Position numbers and translations under genes: made by a program. This document shows positions 17,477 to 25,858 of a DNA stretch of 64,000 bases, one piece after another. The stretch's first letter is position 1. Each line of letters begins with the position of its first letter. Source of the stretch: Comamonas koreensis (GTDB lineage Bacteria > Pseudomonadota > Gammaproteobacteria > Burkholderiales > Burkholderiaceae_C); NCBI RefSeq assembly GCF_021026195.1, contig NZ_JAJNCT010000005.1:213231-277230 (forward strand), given 5' to 3'. The notes beneath the pieces were generated by a model. It was not told where the DNA came from. It searched no databases and saw only the letters and a list, made by a program, of their open reading frames with translations.

Positions 17477-17714
17477 TTTGTTTCCTGAAAATTTCAGCAA
17501 GTATAGAGGTGATCATTGGTTGTTCAGGCCTCAGCTAGCAGTCAAAAGCTGACAGATGCATGGTTTCCCGCACCGAGAAATCTCAACCTATCTCAGCACT
17601 TTGGATGGGGGTCTCATTTCAATTCGAGCAGAGCCAACGCAATCCCTGAGCTGCAACACCCAGGGTAATCCCCGAAATACAACAAAAAGTTGCAAACGCA
17701 ATAACCAATGAATA

Positions 17715-17733
17715 CGATTGAGAATGATTCTTG
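17715..17733 (+). promoter_or_regulatory. Putative Fur box
   Basis: The sequence cgattgagaatgattcttg matches the beta-proteobacterial Fur pattern (ATGAGAATGATTCTCAT-like). It lies about 30 bases upstream of the TonB receptor start, so iron should repress that gene. Confidence 0.65.
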
Positions 17734-17760
17734 TTTAATTTTCATAACACAGTCACTCTC

Positions 17761-19950
17761 ATGTCACACACCAAGCAACGCAGACACCAACCCAACCTGA
17801 TCGTGATGGCCTTGATGGCAGCAGCCGCAACTGCCAGCGCATCAGCCCAACAAGCCCAGCCTGTTGAACCAGCACAAGATGCAAGTACCTCTGCCGAGGC
17901 AACCGCCAACGCCCCGGTCAACCTGCCCCAGGTAACCGTGCGCGACCGCTATGAGCGCGAAGACCTGCCCGCGCTGGCCCCCGGGCGCAAGGCGGCCAAG
18001 GGTGCGCGGCTGGGCATTCTGGGGGCGACCTCGATCATGGAAGCGCCCGTCCACGTCAATGCCTACACCCGCGAGCTGGCCGAGGACTGGTCTGCGCTGT
18101 CGCTGCAGGATGTGCTGGAGAACGATGCGGCGGTGGTCTTCACCACCAACAAGGGCCACTTGCTGCAGAACTTCAACCTGCGCGGGCTGGATGTGACGGC
18201 GATGGACATAGCGACCAATGGGCTCTATGGCATTGCGCCAGCCAACTCGGTGCCGATCGAGATATTTGAGCGGGTCGAGGTGATGCGCGGCCCCAATGTG
18301 CTGCTGTCTGGCATGCCGCCGCTGGCCAGCGTGGCCGGCTCGGTCAATATGGTGACCAAGCGCGCACTGGCCCAGCCGATTGCCGACCTGACCGCCACCT
18401 ACGTTTCCGATTCGTACTACCAGCTGCATGCCGATGTGGGCAAGCGCTTTGGGCCGGAGCAGCGCCTGGGCCTGCGCTTCAATGGCGTCTATGGATCGGG
18501 CGACATGGGCGCCGAGGACGAAAAGCAAAAGCGCAATGTAGGCGCGCTGGGCCTGGATTACCTGGGCGACAACTACCGCCTTTACCTGGATGTGTACAAC
18601 AGCGTCAACAAGATCGACGGTGGCAGCCCCGGCATGTTCAGCTTTTTGGGCAGCGCGGCCATTCCCGGTGTGGGCTACCTGCTGTCGCCACCCGATGGCG
18701 ATGTGAACCTGTTCAAGGGCACGCATGGCAAGTACGACAACAGCGGTCTGCTGGCCCGGGCGGAATTTGATTTCAACAAGAACTGGCAAGGCTATGTGGC
18801 AGCCGGCGGCTCGGAGGCCGAAGGCCAGGGCCTGCTGTTTGGCACGCGTGCCATCGTGACCGGGGCTGACGGCACCACGCGCGGCGCAATCTACAACGTG
18901 CATACCAAGTCGGAGCGCCGCACGGCCGAGGCGGGTGTGATTGGCAAGTTCGACACCGGCAGTGTGCAGCACCGCCTGCAGCTGTCCTTCAACATCCTCA
19001 AGCACAAGGAAGGCACCGTCAACACGGCCTGCAACTACTGCTACACCACCAATATGTACCGGCCGACCGAGCCGACCTTCCCAGCCGCGCCGACCTGGAA
19101 GGACTACACGACGGAGAACGAATTCCGCTCGTTCGCGATTGCCGACACCATGGGCTTCTGGGATGAAAAACTGCTGCTGACCCTGGGCCTGCGCCACCAG
19201 ACGGTGAAGACGCCGCTGGTCAATGGCGTTGCCTCCAACTACAGCGAAAACCGCGTCTCGCCCATGGTGGCGGCCGTGGTGCGCCCTTGGGGTGACAACA
19301 TCGCGCTGTTTGCCAACTACACCGAAGGCCTGGAGCCAGGCCGCACCGTGGGCACCGGTTTTGCCAACTCGGGCGACACGCTCGCCCCCATGCAGACCAA
19401 GCAGGGCGAAGTGGGTGTGAAGCTGCAGGCGGGCGAAACCACACACACCTTCAGCGCGTTCCAGATCAAGAAGCCGTCGATCGTGACGAACAGCGCCAAC
19501 TTCCAGGTGCTTGATGGCGAGCAGCGCCTGCGCGGCCTGGAATGGAGCGCCTTTGGCAAGCTGAGCGAGACGGTGGCCTTGCTGGGCGGTGTGGAGTACA
19601 TCAAGTCCAAGCAGATCAACACCGGGCTGGAGAACTATGGCGTGCCCAAGCTGCGCACCCGCATCGGCCTGGATTGGGACACCCCCGTGCAAGGCCTGTC
19701 GGTGGGCGGGCGCCTGTTCCACACCGGCTCGCAATGGGCCGATTCGGGCAACCGCCTCAAGGTGCCATCCTGGAACCGCATCGACGCAGTGGCCCGCTAT
19801 GCCACCAAGTTCGGATCGACGCCTGTGCGCTTCAACGCCAGCGTAGAGAACCTGACCAACAAGAACTACTGGATCGGCATGTTCAACGATGGCTTTGTGA
19901 TGCCGGGTGCGCCGCTCACCTACCGCCTGTCGGCCACCGTGTCGTTCTGA
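17761..19950 (+). CDS. TonB-dependent siderophore receptor
   Basis: Start at ATG 17761. A signal peptide (LIVMALMAAAATASASAQQ) leads into a plug domain (about 65-190) with typical blocks LQDVLENDAAVVF, NLRGLD and IEIFERVEVMRGPNVLLSGM and the GSVNMVTK ending. A 22-strand barrel follows, ending in LTYRLSATVSF with terminal Phe. At 729 residues it has usual length and no STN signalling domain. Such receptors import ferric siderophores across the outer membrane with energy from TonB-ExbBD. A Fur box sits upstream and a strong terminator downstream. The particular siderophore cannot be told from sequence. Confidence 0.93.
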   Translation: MSHTKQRRHQPNLIVMALMAAAATASASAQQAQPVEPAQDASTSAEATANAPVNLPQVTVRDRYEREDLPALAPGRKAAKGARLGILGATSIMEAPVHVNAYTRELAEDWSALSLQDVLENDAAVVFTTNKGHLLQNFNLRGLDVTAMDIATNGLYGIAPANSVPIEIFERVEVMRGPNVLLSGMPPLASVAGSVNMVTKRALAQPIADLTATYVSDSYYQLHADVGKRFGPEQRLGLRFNGVYGSGDMGAEDEKQKRNVGALGLDYLGDNYRLYLDVYNSVNKIDGGSPGMFSFLGSAAIPGVGYLLSPPDGDVNLFKGTHGKYDNSGLLARAEFDFNKNWQGYVAAGGSEAEGQGLLFGTRAIVTGADGTTRGAIYNVHTKSERRTAEAGVIGKFDTGSVQHRLQLSFNILKHKEGTVNTACNYCYTTNMYRPTEPTFPAAPTWKDYTTENEFRSFAIADTMGFWDEKLLLTLGLRHQTVKTPLVNGVASNYSENRVSPMVAAVVRPWGDNIALFANYTEGLEPGRTVGTGFANSGDTLAPMQTKQGEVGVKLQAGETTHTFSAFQIKKPSIVTNSANFQVLDGEQRLRGLEWSAFGKLSETVALLGGVEYIKSKQINTGLENYGVPKLRTRIGLDWDTPVQGLSVGGRLFHTGSQWADSGNRLKVPSWNRIDAVARYATKFGSTPVRFNASVENLTNKNYWIGMFNDGFVMPGAPLTYRLSATVSF

Positions 19951-19994
19951 TCACCACCAAGGCTCTGGCCCCATGGCTGGAGCCCACAAACACC

Positions 19995-20034
19995 ACAGCC
20001 CGCTGGCACGTACATGCCAGCGGGCTGTGTTTTA
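19995..20034 (+). terminator. Rho-independent terminator
   Basis: A perfect 14-bp stem acagcccgctggca/tgccagcgggctgt (19995-20008 and 20015-20028) with a 6-base loop is followed by gtttta. It lies between the TonB receptor and the convergent hemP and may serve both. Confidence 0.9.
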
Positions 20035-20052
20035 TCGGCGGTGTGACGCGCT

Positions 20053-20361
20053 TTACTTCGTCAGGATCAGCTTGCCCAGCTTGGTGGCCTGCAAGGTGTA
20101 GACCGAGCCGTTATGGGCAATCTGCACGGTCTTGTGGCCGGCCAGCAGGCTGGTGCTGTCAACGCTGCGCACCTGCAGGTTGGCATCGTTCAGCGGACGA
20201 GGCTGCAGTGCGATGGTGAGTGGCTCGGCAGCATGGGGCTCGGCCTCGCAGGCAGCGGGCGTACCGGCTGGGTCCTGCGGCTGTGGCACAGCGGGGCGGC
20301 GGAGTTGCAAGGTACGGCGGGCGCTGGTGGCGGCATGCAGAGTGGTCATGGTGGCGCTCAT
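20053..20361 (-). CDS. hemP: Hemin uptake protein HemP
   Basis: The last 40 residues (VDSTSLLAGHKTVQIAHNG then YTLQATKLGKLILTK) are the HemP domain, including its invariant ending GKLILTK. HemP is a small protein needed for heme uptake and tied to Fur in beta-proteobacteria. I start at the ATG at 20361, giving 102 residues. An earlier ATG at 20409 would abut the Fur box and leave no room for a leader, while starts at 20349 or later are also possible. The N-terminal 60 residues are low complexity. No other heme-uptake genes are in the window; its neighbour is a convergent siderophore receptor. Confidence 0.85.
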   Translation of the reverse strand: MSATMTTLHAATSARRTLQLRRPAVPQPQDPAGTPAACEAEPHAAEPLTIALQPRPLNDANLQVRSVDSTSLLAGHKTVQIAHNGSVYTLQATKLGKLILTK

Positions 20362-20411
20362 GGCGGGTTGGAAGGTGGTCAGGCGAATCACTGGGAGCGA
20401 GTCTAGCATCA

Positions 20412-20430
20412 AATGAGATTGATTATCATT
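20412..20430 (-). promoter_or_regulatory. Putative Fur box of hemP
   Basis: The minus-strand sequence aatgataatcaatctcatt is close to the 19-bp Fur consensus of three NATWAT units. It lies about 50 bases upstream of the chosen hemP start. Confidence 0.75.
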
Positions 20431-20526
20431 TATAACCATGCCAACGAAGCAGTTTGAGGTCCGACCCATCCCCCTCGGCAAGGCCCGGCAGCCCGCCGGC
20501 CGCGCCCAATCTTGCGGGTCACCGGT

Positions 20527-20790
20527 TCATTTGCGCTGCCTGGCTGCAGCCAGCTTGGCCTCCAGGCGGGCGATTACTTTTTCTGCAGGGATGCCTGCAG
20601 CAGCGCTATGGTGCCGCGTGGCAGCCAATCCCCGCTGCAGCAATCCGGCCCGTGCTTGCCGCTGCTGGATCTCGCGGCGGACAGCGGTTTCGACAAAAGA
20701 TGCCAGGCTTTCGTTGGGCTCCAATGCACGCTCCACCTCGTCCAGGAAAGCGGGCTCGACGCAGATGGATGGGATGGTGGCGGTCGTCAT
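20527..20790 (-). CDS. YlcI/YnfO-like ribbon-helix-helix antitoxin-type protein (orphan)
   Basis: An 87-residue protein from ATG 20790. The N-terminus has a short strand (TIPSICVEP) followed by helices (FLDEVERALEPNESLASFVE and AVRREIQQRQARAG), the layout of ribbon-helix-helix DNA-binding antitoxins. The C-terminal helix (EKVIARLEAKLAAARQRK) is also typical. Such proteins usually precede a RelE/ParE toxin, but no toxin frame is visible in either flank, so it is an orphan. The role may be plain transcriptional autoregulation. Confidence 0.6.
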   Translation of the reverse strand: MTTATIPSICVEPAFLDEVERALEPNESLASFVETAVRREIQQRQARAGLLQRGLAATRHHSAAAGIPAEKVIARLEAKLAAARQRK

Positions 20791-21020
20791 GGGTTGATCG
20801 TAGAGTGCGGGCGTGTAGGCTCTCATTGATCTTTTAAATTTTCTCACTGCATGCAAATGGGGAACCGACTGTCAGGTCTCCGCGAGCTTTGAATTTTTCT
20901 CACTGAAGCTTGAACTCGGGCACTTTGGGCTCAACCAGAGGGGGAAGCCGGGGCGGCTTCCAGCCTGTCGCCGGGCCGTGAGGCTGCTGTTGTGCCTGGT
21001 TAATGCGAAGGTAGGATGGC
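20791..21020. other. Intergenic region, nothing recognised
   Basis: About 230 bases of lower-GC sequence with a hairpin ggaagcc/ggcttcc near 20941-20961. No gene is evident. It joins the attC-like segment that follows. Confidence 0.45.
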
Positions 21021-21129
21021 GGCTAACGGCCATGAGCAGCCGCAGGTGGGAACAAGAAGCAGACATGCAACGATAAAGGCTAGTAAGCTGAACCGCCTAT
21101 GCGTTGTCTGCCTGACCGACAAGTTAGGC
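21021..21129 (-). other. attC-like recombination segment downstream of the HEPN gene
   Basis: On the minus strand GCCTAAC (21123-21129) fits the integron core RYYYAAC and lies 6 bases after the HEPN stop codon, as attC sites do in gene cassettes. Inside are CAGGCAGAC (21106-21114) and GTCTGCTT (21057-21064), complementary L''/L'-like boxes. A candidate right core GTTAGCC (21021-21027) has one mismatch, and its spacing from L' is longer than usual. The identification is therefore tentative. Confidence 0.35.
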
Positions 21130-21135
21130 CATGAT

Positions 21136-21702
21136 TTATGCACGCCTGCGACCCACTGCTTGTTGCCGTTCAACCCGAACTAAGTGAGACGGCACTGCTT
21201 CCATTACGGCAGCAAGGCACCGACTTGCTGTTACGAGGTTCTCAACTTGATCATTCAACATTTCAAGTGACTTAAGCCCATGGAAGAGGTTGTTGCGCAA
21301 GCGAAAGATGATGATCGTTAGCGCAAGCAACCTGTCTCGTGGGCTGTCCGCGTCGCCGTTAAGCACGGCCTCTACGTGAGCACGCTTATCATTTGGGCGA
21401 AAGTACAAACCCTCAAATCGGCGTCCAAATCCCTGGTGGGTGCGATAACGGAATTGCCAGAATGCCAGGCAGTCCTCTAGCGCTTGATTCGTGTCTGGAG
21501 CAACCCTGTCGGCCTCAAATCTTTCACTGATTCGTGTGAGCGCCGCGACTGTTGCACGATTTTCGCACAGTGTGGTTTCGAAGAAGTTCCACATTGTCGT
21601 GAAACTGGCAACAGCTTCTCTCGCTTCTGGTGAAAGTTCGGTTCCACCGCGAGTGTGCTCGGCAAGCCACTGTGTCGCATCAAACGAATGAATGTTTTGC
21701 AT
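21136..21702 (-). CDS. HEPN-motif protein (putative defence or toxin-type nuclease)
   Basis: A 188-residue all-helical protein with the sequence FRLRNNLFHGLK. R136-N-N-L-F-H141 fits the HEPN ribonuclease motif R-X4-6-H, where the residue after Arg is polar. HEPN proteins cleave RNA in toxin-antitoxin, abortive-infection and CRISPR systems, but some HEPN-like proteins are only scaffolds. The start ATG has aggaaa upstream. Base composition is much less GC-rich than the chromosome around it. It follows the DUF4062 gene on the same strand with a 77-base gap. A shared defence role is inference. Confidence 0.6.
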   Translation of the reverse strand: MQNIHSFDATQWLAEHTRGGTELSPEAREAVASFTTMWNFFETTLCENRATVAALTRISERFEADRVAPDTNQALEDCLAFWQFRYRTHQGFGRRFEGLYFRPNDKRAHVEAVLNGDADSPRDRLLALTIIIFRLRNNLFHGLKSLEMLNDQVENLVTASRCLAAVMEAVPSHLVRVERQQAVGRRRA

Positions 21703-21716
21703 GTTTTTCCTGATGT

Positions 21717-21767
21717 GCTAAACGTTGGACTTGAGAGGTTAAGCTTGGCCGGCCAGGACTCATCCTC
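21717..21767 (-). other. attC-like junction between DUF4062 and HEPN genes
   Basis: On the minus strand the segment reads ggccggccaagcttaacc, then ctctcaagtcc, then aacgtttagc. This resembles the end of attC sites (GGCTTAAC...TCAAGCGTTAG). The core-like GTTTAGC (21717-21723) is followed 15 bases later by the HEPN start codon. A left core box is not clear, so this is suggestive only. Confidence 0.3.
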
Positions 21768-21779
21768 CCGATGTGAGGA

Positions 21780-22871
21780 TTAAGACACTCCGCTCGATTT
21801 GACGGTTCGTTTCTTGCGAGGAGATGGATTTGCATTTAGGGCAAGAGCGGGTGCTGCCTGGACAGCTTCGCTTGGCTTTGAGTCCTGGACGGTCTTGACG
21901 TTGTCCTTATCTAGAAAGGCTAGGAGTGCTTTCCCCTTCACGGTAAGTCTGTAGCGTTGCCACTGAACGCCAGCGACTTTTTCTAATGCTGCCAACTCAT
22001 GAATCTCAAGCTTCGGGCACACGTTGTAGTAGATAAAGGTGTCGCGCTCAGTGGCGTTGAAATTATTGGCAACGCCGGTTATCAAGCTGTCTCTAAGTGC
22101 TGAAAGCAAACGAAGAAGCGGATAGGCAACAGAAGGCTGAGTCTTGTCTTTTTGGAAGACTTTTGTAGATACTTCTATTCCTTGAAGGATCTTTGCAACT
22201 TCCCGGAGATCTTCATCAGACCACCTCGTTGTAGGGCGAGAAACTGGCTTCACGACGACGGCCTGCTTCGTCTCAGCAAGTTGAGTTTGCAGCTTCTCTT
22301 TCTCTACTCTCAATCGCGAAATTTCCTCAAGCAGTGGCTTGGTATCGACTACCTCTCTCCCGGATACCCACCCGGTGAAGTCGAGGCGCTTCGCGTAGTC
22401 GGCCATGGTTTCATGCACGGCAAGCTTAATGTCCTTGGTGTCAGAGAAGAATGAACAGATTCTTGATAGCACCTTTTCGCGAAAAAACTGCAGTTCCCTT
22501 GAGAAATCTGTTTCGATTACGTCCTTCCCTTCAGCCTTGACTTTCACATCAAGTGCTGTTTCTGTAACTACAACGGCGAAAATTGGCTTGTCCTTAGAGA
22601 GTGCGTAGTCGTACTCAAGCTCTGTGTAGCTCAAAGAGGTTTTTGGATCGACACTTCCATATCTCCCTCCGAGAATCAACATGTACACATCCGAATCGTC
22701 AATCCATCGACGAATTGTTTCCAATTGAGATTCATTACCTGCGGAGAAGAGCTCCATTCCAGCGGGAATATGCCCGGACTTCAGGATGGCTTCCACGGCA
22801 GCTTGACGCTCCGGTTTTAGATCTCGATAGGTGGAGGAAACGAATACCTGTAGCTTCTTGTGATTTGTCAT
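21780..22871 (-). CDS. DUF4062 domain protein
   Basis: Start at ATG 22871, giving 363 residues; open sequence further upstream looks non-coding. The N-terminus is a classic DUF4062 domain. KLQVFVSSTYRDLKPERQAA (6-25) is followed by IPAGMELF, the strand DVYMLILGGRYGS (61-73) and SYTELEYDYA (81-90). This domain has a TIR/SIR2-like Rossmann architecture and occurs in bacterial STAND and defence proteins. A coiled coil (about 185-215, LLEEISRLRVEKEKLQTQLA) and a winged-helix-like C-terminal segment (RYRLTVKGKALLAFL) follow. GC is low for this genome. A sensor or effector role paired with the HEPN gene is inferred. Confidence 0.75.
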   Translation of the reverse strand: MTNHKKLQVFVSSTYRDLKPERQAAVEAILKSGHIPAGMELFSAGNESQLETIRRWIDDSDVYMLILGGRYGSVDPKTSLSYTELEYDYALSKDKPIFAVVVTETALDVKVKAEGKDVIETDFSRELQFFREKVLSRICSFFSDTKDIKLAVHETMADYAKRLDFTGWVSGREVVDTKPLLEEISRLRVEKEKLQTQLAETKQAVVVKPVSRPTTRWSDEDLREVAKILQGIEVSTKVFQKDKTQPSVAYPLLRLLSALRDSLITGVANNFNATERDTFIYYNVCPKLEIHELAALEKVAGVQWQRYRLTVKGKALLAFLDKDNVKTVQDSKPSEAVQAAPALALNANPSPRKKRTVKSSGVS

Positions 22872-23567
22872 AGTCACTGTTCTGAGTCGTCTGACATACT
22901 GTAACAGTAATTCGCTTAACGCTTGGTTGTGTGTGGCAAGCCGCTCGTTGGTCAGCGTCTCTCGAAAACGCTCAACTTCCATTCTTCCATTTGTCCCATG
23001 TCCCGCAGATGCCGCAAACCGTCCTTTATCATGAACATTCGCGCTCACAATGCACGTGAGCCTGCTCGGTGTACAAACTCGCTCACGAACTTGGTTCAGC
23101 ACCGGCATTCGCACGGTTCGGGAATTGCTAGGCACTCGGACGTGAGCACCACAATAATCTCCTCGCATGTCCTAAAAGTCGCAGCCGAACAAACTCCACC
23201 CCTCGTTGGTTTTCGTGGTATCGAGCACGCCGCTTGACTGAGTTGCGGCGTTGGAGCTTCTAACCGAACGACTGTTTTGGGTCACAAGCCGCCATCGAGC
23301 AAGTTCCGTCCGCAGATCACTCCTAGCTTGGTCTATAGGATCTCTGCAAGAGTATGAGACTGGCTGGATCAACCGTTCTAACTGATGCTGCAAATGTCCT
23401 TGATCTACAAGGACACGAATTTTCAAGACCCATGAGAACCTACAGGGCGGGAGGATGCTCAGCCATCAAACCCCGGAGTGATGGCTATTGGAACGGGGCC
23501 ACTACCAACACCCCAACTTCGTCCAAATTCCATCTCAATCCCGCTGCACCGCCCCGCAGCCCCTGGC
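22872..23567. other. Lower-GC intergenic region with a cassette-boundary-like site
   Basis: Nearly 700 bases without a recognised gene. At 22914-22920 the minus strand reads GTTAAGC in the context ccaagcgttaagc. This fits the integron core GTTRRRY and typical attC ends, and lies 43 bases before the DUF4062 start. The rest (22956-23450) is of intermediate GC and has an open minus-strand frame of doubtful coding value, perhaps a decayed cassette. The last 100 bases contain the leader of the LacI-type gene. Confidence 0.45.
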
Positions 23568-24614
23568 ATGGACTACGATAGCGGCACTTTCAGCCACCTT
23601 CCCCACCAGCCCGTGCAAGCCAGCAACCGACCGTCCAAGATCCAAGATGTAGCCCGCGCTGCGGGCGTGTCTGCGATGACGGTATCGCGGGCGATCAACC
23701 ACCCCGAGCGGCTCAACCCGGAGACCTTGCAGCGTGTGCGCGATGCCATCGCCAGCATGCGCTATGTGCCCAATGCGCTGGCCAGCGGGTTGCGGCTGTC
23801 GCGGGCGCGGCTGGTGGCGGCCTTGCTGCCGACCTTGGTGGGGCCCGTGTTCCAGGAGCTGATCCAGTCGCTGGACCATGCGCTCAACCAGCACGGCTAC
23901 CAGCTGATGATTGGCCGCACCGGCTATGACGCAGCGCAGGAGGCGGACCTGATCCGCGCCATCATCCAGCGCCGGCCCGATGGCATTGTGATGATCGGCA
24001 TGGCGGCATCCGAAGAAGGCCGGGCGCTGTTGCAGGCCTCGCGCATTCCGGTGGTGGAGACCTGGGACCTGACCGATTCGGCCATCGACATGCTGGTGGG
24101 CTTTTCGCACAGCGCCATTGGCCAAGCGGTGGCGGCGCATTTCATTGGCAAAGGGCACCGGCAGCTGGGCATGGTCAGCGGTGACGATGCGCGTGCCCGG
24201 GTGCGTGTGGCGGCCTATGCACAAGCAGCGCAAGCGGCCGGCCTGCCCGAGGTAACGGTGGCCTATACCCCAGCCCCCAGCACCTTGGGTGGCGGGCGGC
24301 GTGGGCTGGCCGAGATCCTGGCCCAGCGCCCCGAGGTGACTGCCGTTTTCTGCAGCTCGGACACCCTTGCCTTGGGCGCCTTGATCGAGGCGCAGCACCA
24401 GGGCCTGCAGGTGCCCCAGCAGTTGGCCGTTGTCGGTTTGGGCGACCAGGAGTTTGCCAAGGACACCGCCCCGCCGCTGACCACCGTGCGGCTGGATGGC
24501 ACCCGCATTGGCCAGCTCGCAGCCGACATGATTGTGGCCCGCACCCTGGACCAGCCCGTCGATGCGCCGCATGTCGATATCGGCTTTTCCATCACCCAGC
24601 GCAGCAGCGGCTAA
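23568..24614 (+). CDS. LacI/GntR-type transcriptional regulator
   Basis: Start at ATG 23568, giving 348 residues. The LacI helix-turn-helix is at about 23-50 (SKIQDVARAAGVSAMTVSRA, then INHPERLNPET). The periplasmic-binding-protein-like sensor domain follows, with blocks LVAALLPTLVGPVFQELIQS and RRPDGIVMIGM and the ending FSITQRSSG. These regulators bind sugar or sugar-acid effectors. It is co-oriented with the Bug receptor and gudD and is separated from them by two copies of a palindrome that should be its operator. Glucarate or a related aldarate is the expected inducer (inference). Confidence 0.92.
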   Translation: MDYDSGTFSHLPHQPVQASNRPSKIQDVARAAGVSAMTVSRAINHPERLNPETLQRVRDAIASMRYVPNALASGLRLSRARLVAALLPTLVGPVFQELIQSLDHALNQHGYQLMIGRTGYDAAQEADLIRAIIQRRPDGIVMIGMAASEEGRALLQASRIPVVETWDLTDSAIDMLVGFSHSAIGQAVAAHFIGKGHRQLGMVSGDDARARVRVAAYAQAAQAAGLPEVTVAYTPAPSTLGGGRRGLAEILAQRPEVTAVFCSSDTLALGALIEAQHQGLQVPQQLAVVGLGDQEFAKDTAPPLTTVRLDGTRIGQLAADMIVARTLDQPVDAPHVDIGFSITQRSSG

Positions 24615-24685
24615 ACAGCTCCCCGACAAAATTCCCTGCCCCGACCTACTGGCAATTTCGGGTAATTACTGATTTCTCAGCCAAG

Positions 24686-24727
24686 GTTAACGTTAACAAT
24701 ACGACAAATTCTAATGTTAACGTTAAC
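24686..24727 (+). promoter_or_regulatory. Paired LacI-family operators
   Basis: The 12-bp palindrome gttaacgttaac occurs twice (24686-24697 and 24716-24727), 30 bases centre to centre or about three helical turns. It lies between the LacI-type gene and the Bug receptor gene. The central cg and dyad form fit LacI-family operators. Confidence 0.75.
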
Positions 24728-24788
24728 TATTCGAAGCGAAACATCGCTCAGCCAGATTTCAGCAACGCCTTAAAAGCAGGAGACAAAC

Positions 24789-25784
24789 ATGAGCACCACC
24801 CCAAAACAAGGATGGAAAAAGATAGCGGCCCTCGTCTGCGCCAGCGCTGCGGCCTTGGCCGCCAGCCCTAGCGCCTGGGCCTGGCCGGACAAGCCGATCA
24901 CCATCATCGTGCCCTTCCCCGCAGGCGGCGCGACCGACACGGTGGCCCGCGCGATTGGCAACAACCTGGGCCAGCAGTGGGGCCAGACGGTGGTGGTGGA
25001 AAACAAGGCAGGAGCGACTGGCAGCATTGGTGCCGCCCAGGTGGCGCGCGCCCCGGCCGATGGCTATACCTTGCTGGTCTCATCCTTGGCACCGCTGGTG
25101 GTGGCGCCCCATCTGATCAAGGGCCTACCTTATGACCCGACGCGCGACTTCAGCTACATCACCGTGGCGGTACAAACGGCCAATGTGCTGGTGGTCAACC
25201 CCAGCCTGGCACCCAAGGTCAACAACGTGCAGGATGTCATCGCGATGCTCAAGGCCAAGCCCGACACGGTCAGTTTTGCGACCTCGGGCGCGGGCTCGTC
25301 CGATCACCTGACCGCCGAGCTGTTCTGGCAGAAGACGGGCACCAAGGGCCTGCATGTGCCCTACAAGGGCGGCGCGCCGGCCACCGCCGATCTGCTGGGC
25401 AGCCAGGTGGACATGTCCTTCCAGAACGTGAACAGCGTGTTCCCGCATATCAAGTCGGGCAAGCTCAAGGCCATTGCGGTGACCGGCAACAAGCGCTCGG
25501 CCGTGCTGCCCGATGTGCCGACGATGGCCGAAGCCGGCATTGACGGCATGGACGTCTATGCCTGGCAGGCCTTTGCCGCCCCCAAGAACCTGCCGGCCGA
25601 TGTCAAAGCCAAGCTCTATGACGGCATTGCTAAAGCGCTGCATGACCCTGCCGTCAGCAAGCAGTTCACCGACATGGGCCTGGAAGTCGTCGGCAACAGC
25701 CCCGAGGTCTTTACCGAGTTTCAGCGCAAGGAGTTTGCGCGTTGGAAGCAGGTGATAACCACAGGCCACATCACCGCACAATAA
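24789..25784 (+). CDS. TctC/Bug periplasmic solute-binding receptor 1
   Basis: A 331-residue Bug receptor. A signal peptide ends near SAWA, followed by the family start [19 protein letters not shown] (ligand carboxylate loop). The repeated family blocks [23 protein letters not shown] and [15 protein letters not shown], and the [12 protein letters not shown] segment, are all present. Bug proteins capture carboxylates in the periplasm and normally deliver them to TctAB permeases, but no tctAB is in the window. It has a good ribosome site (aggaga). It is followed by gudD after 74 bases, so aldarate binding is likely (inference). Confidence 0.92.
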   Translation: MSTTPKQGWKKIAALVCASAAALAASPSAWAWPDKPITIIVPFPAGGATDTVARAIGNNLGQQWGQTVVVENKAGATGSIGAAQVARAPADGYTLLVSSLAPLVVAPHLIKGLPYDPTRDFSYITVAVQTANVLVVNPSLAPKVNNVQDVIAMLKAKPDTVSFATSGAGSSDHLTAELFWQKTGTKGLHVPYKGGAPATADLLGSQVDMSFQNVNSVFPHIKSGKLKAIAVTGNKRSAVLPDVPTMAEAGIDGMDVYAWQAFAAPKNLPADVKAKLYDGIAKALHDPAVSKQFTDMGLEVVGNSPEVFTEFQRKEFARWKQVITTGHITAQ

Positions 25785-25858
25785 ACAGAAAACGGACCCC
25801 GCAGCGGGCCAGCCAACACGCCCGCTGCACACCCCCCAATATTCAACCTTTGCCCACC

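Noticed and set aside
22872..23168. N-terminal extension of the DUF4062 gene
   Set aside because: The open frame continues upstream of 22871, but it crosses the cassette-core-like GTTAAGC and has no domain. The DUF4062 fold begins at the ATG at 22871.
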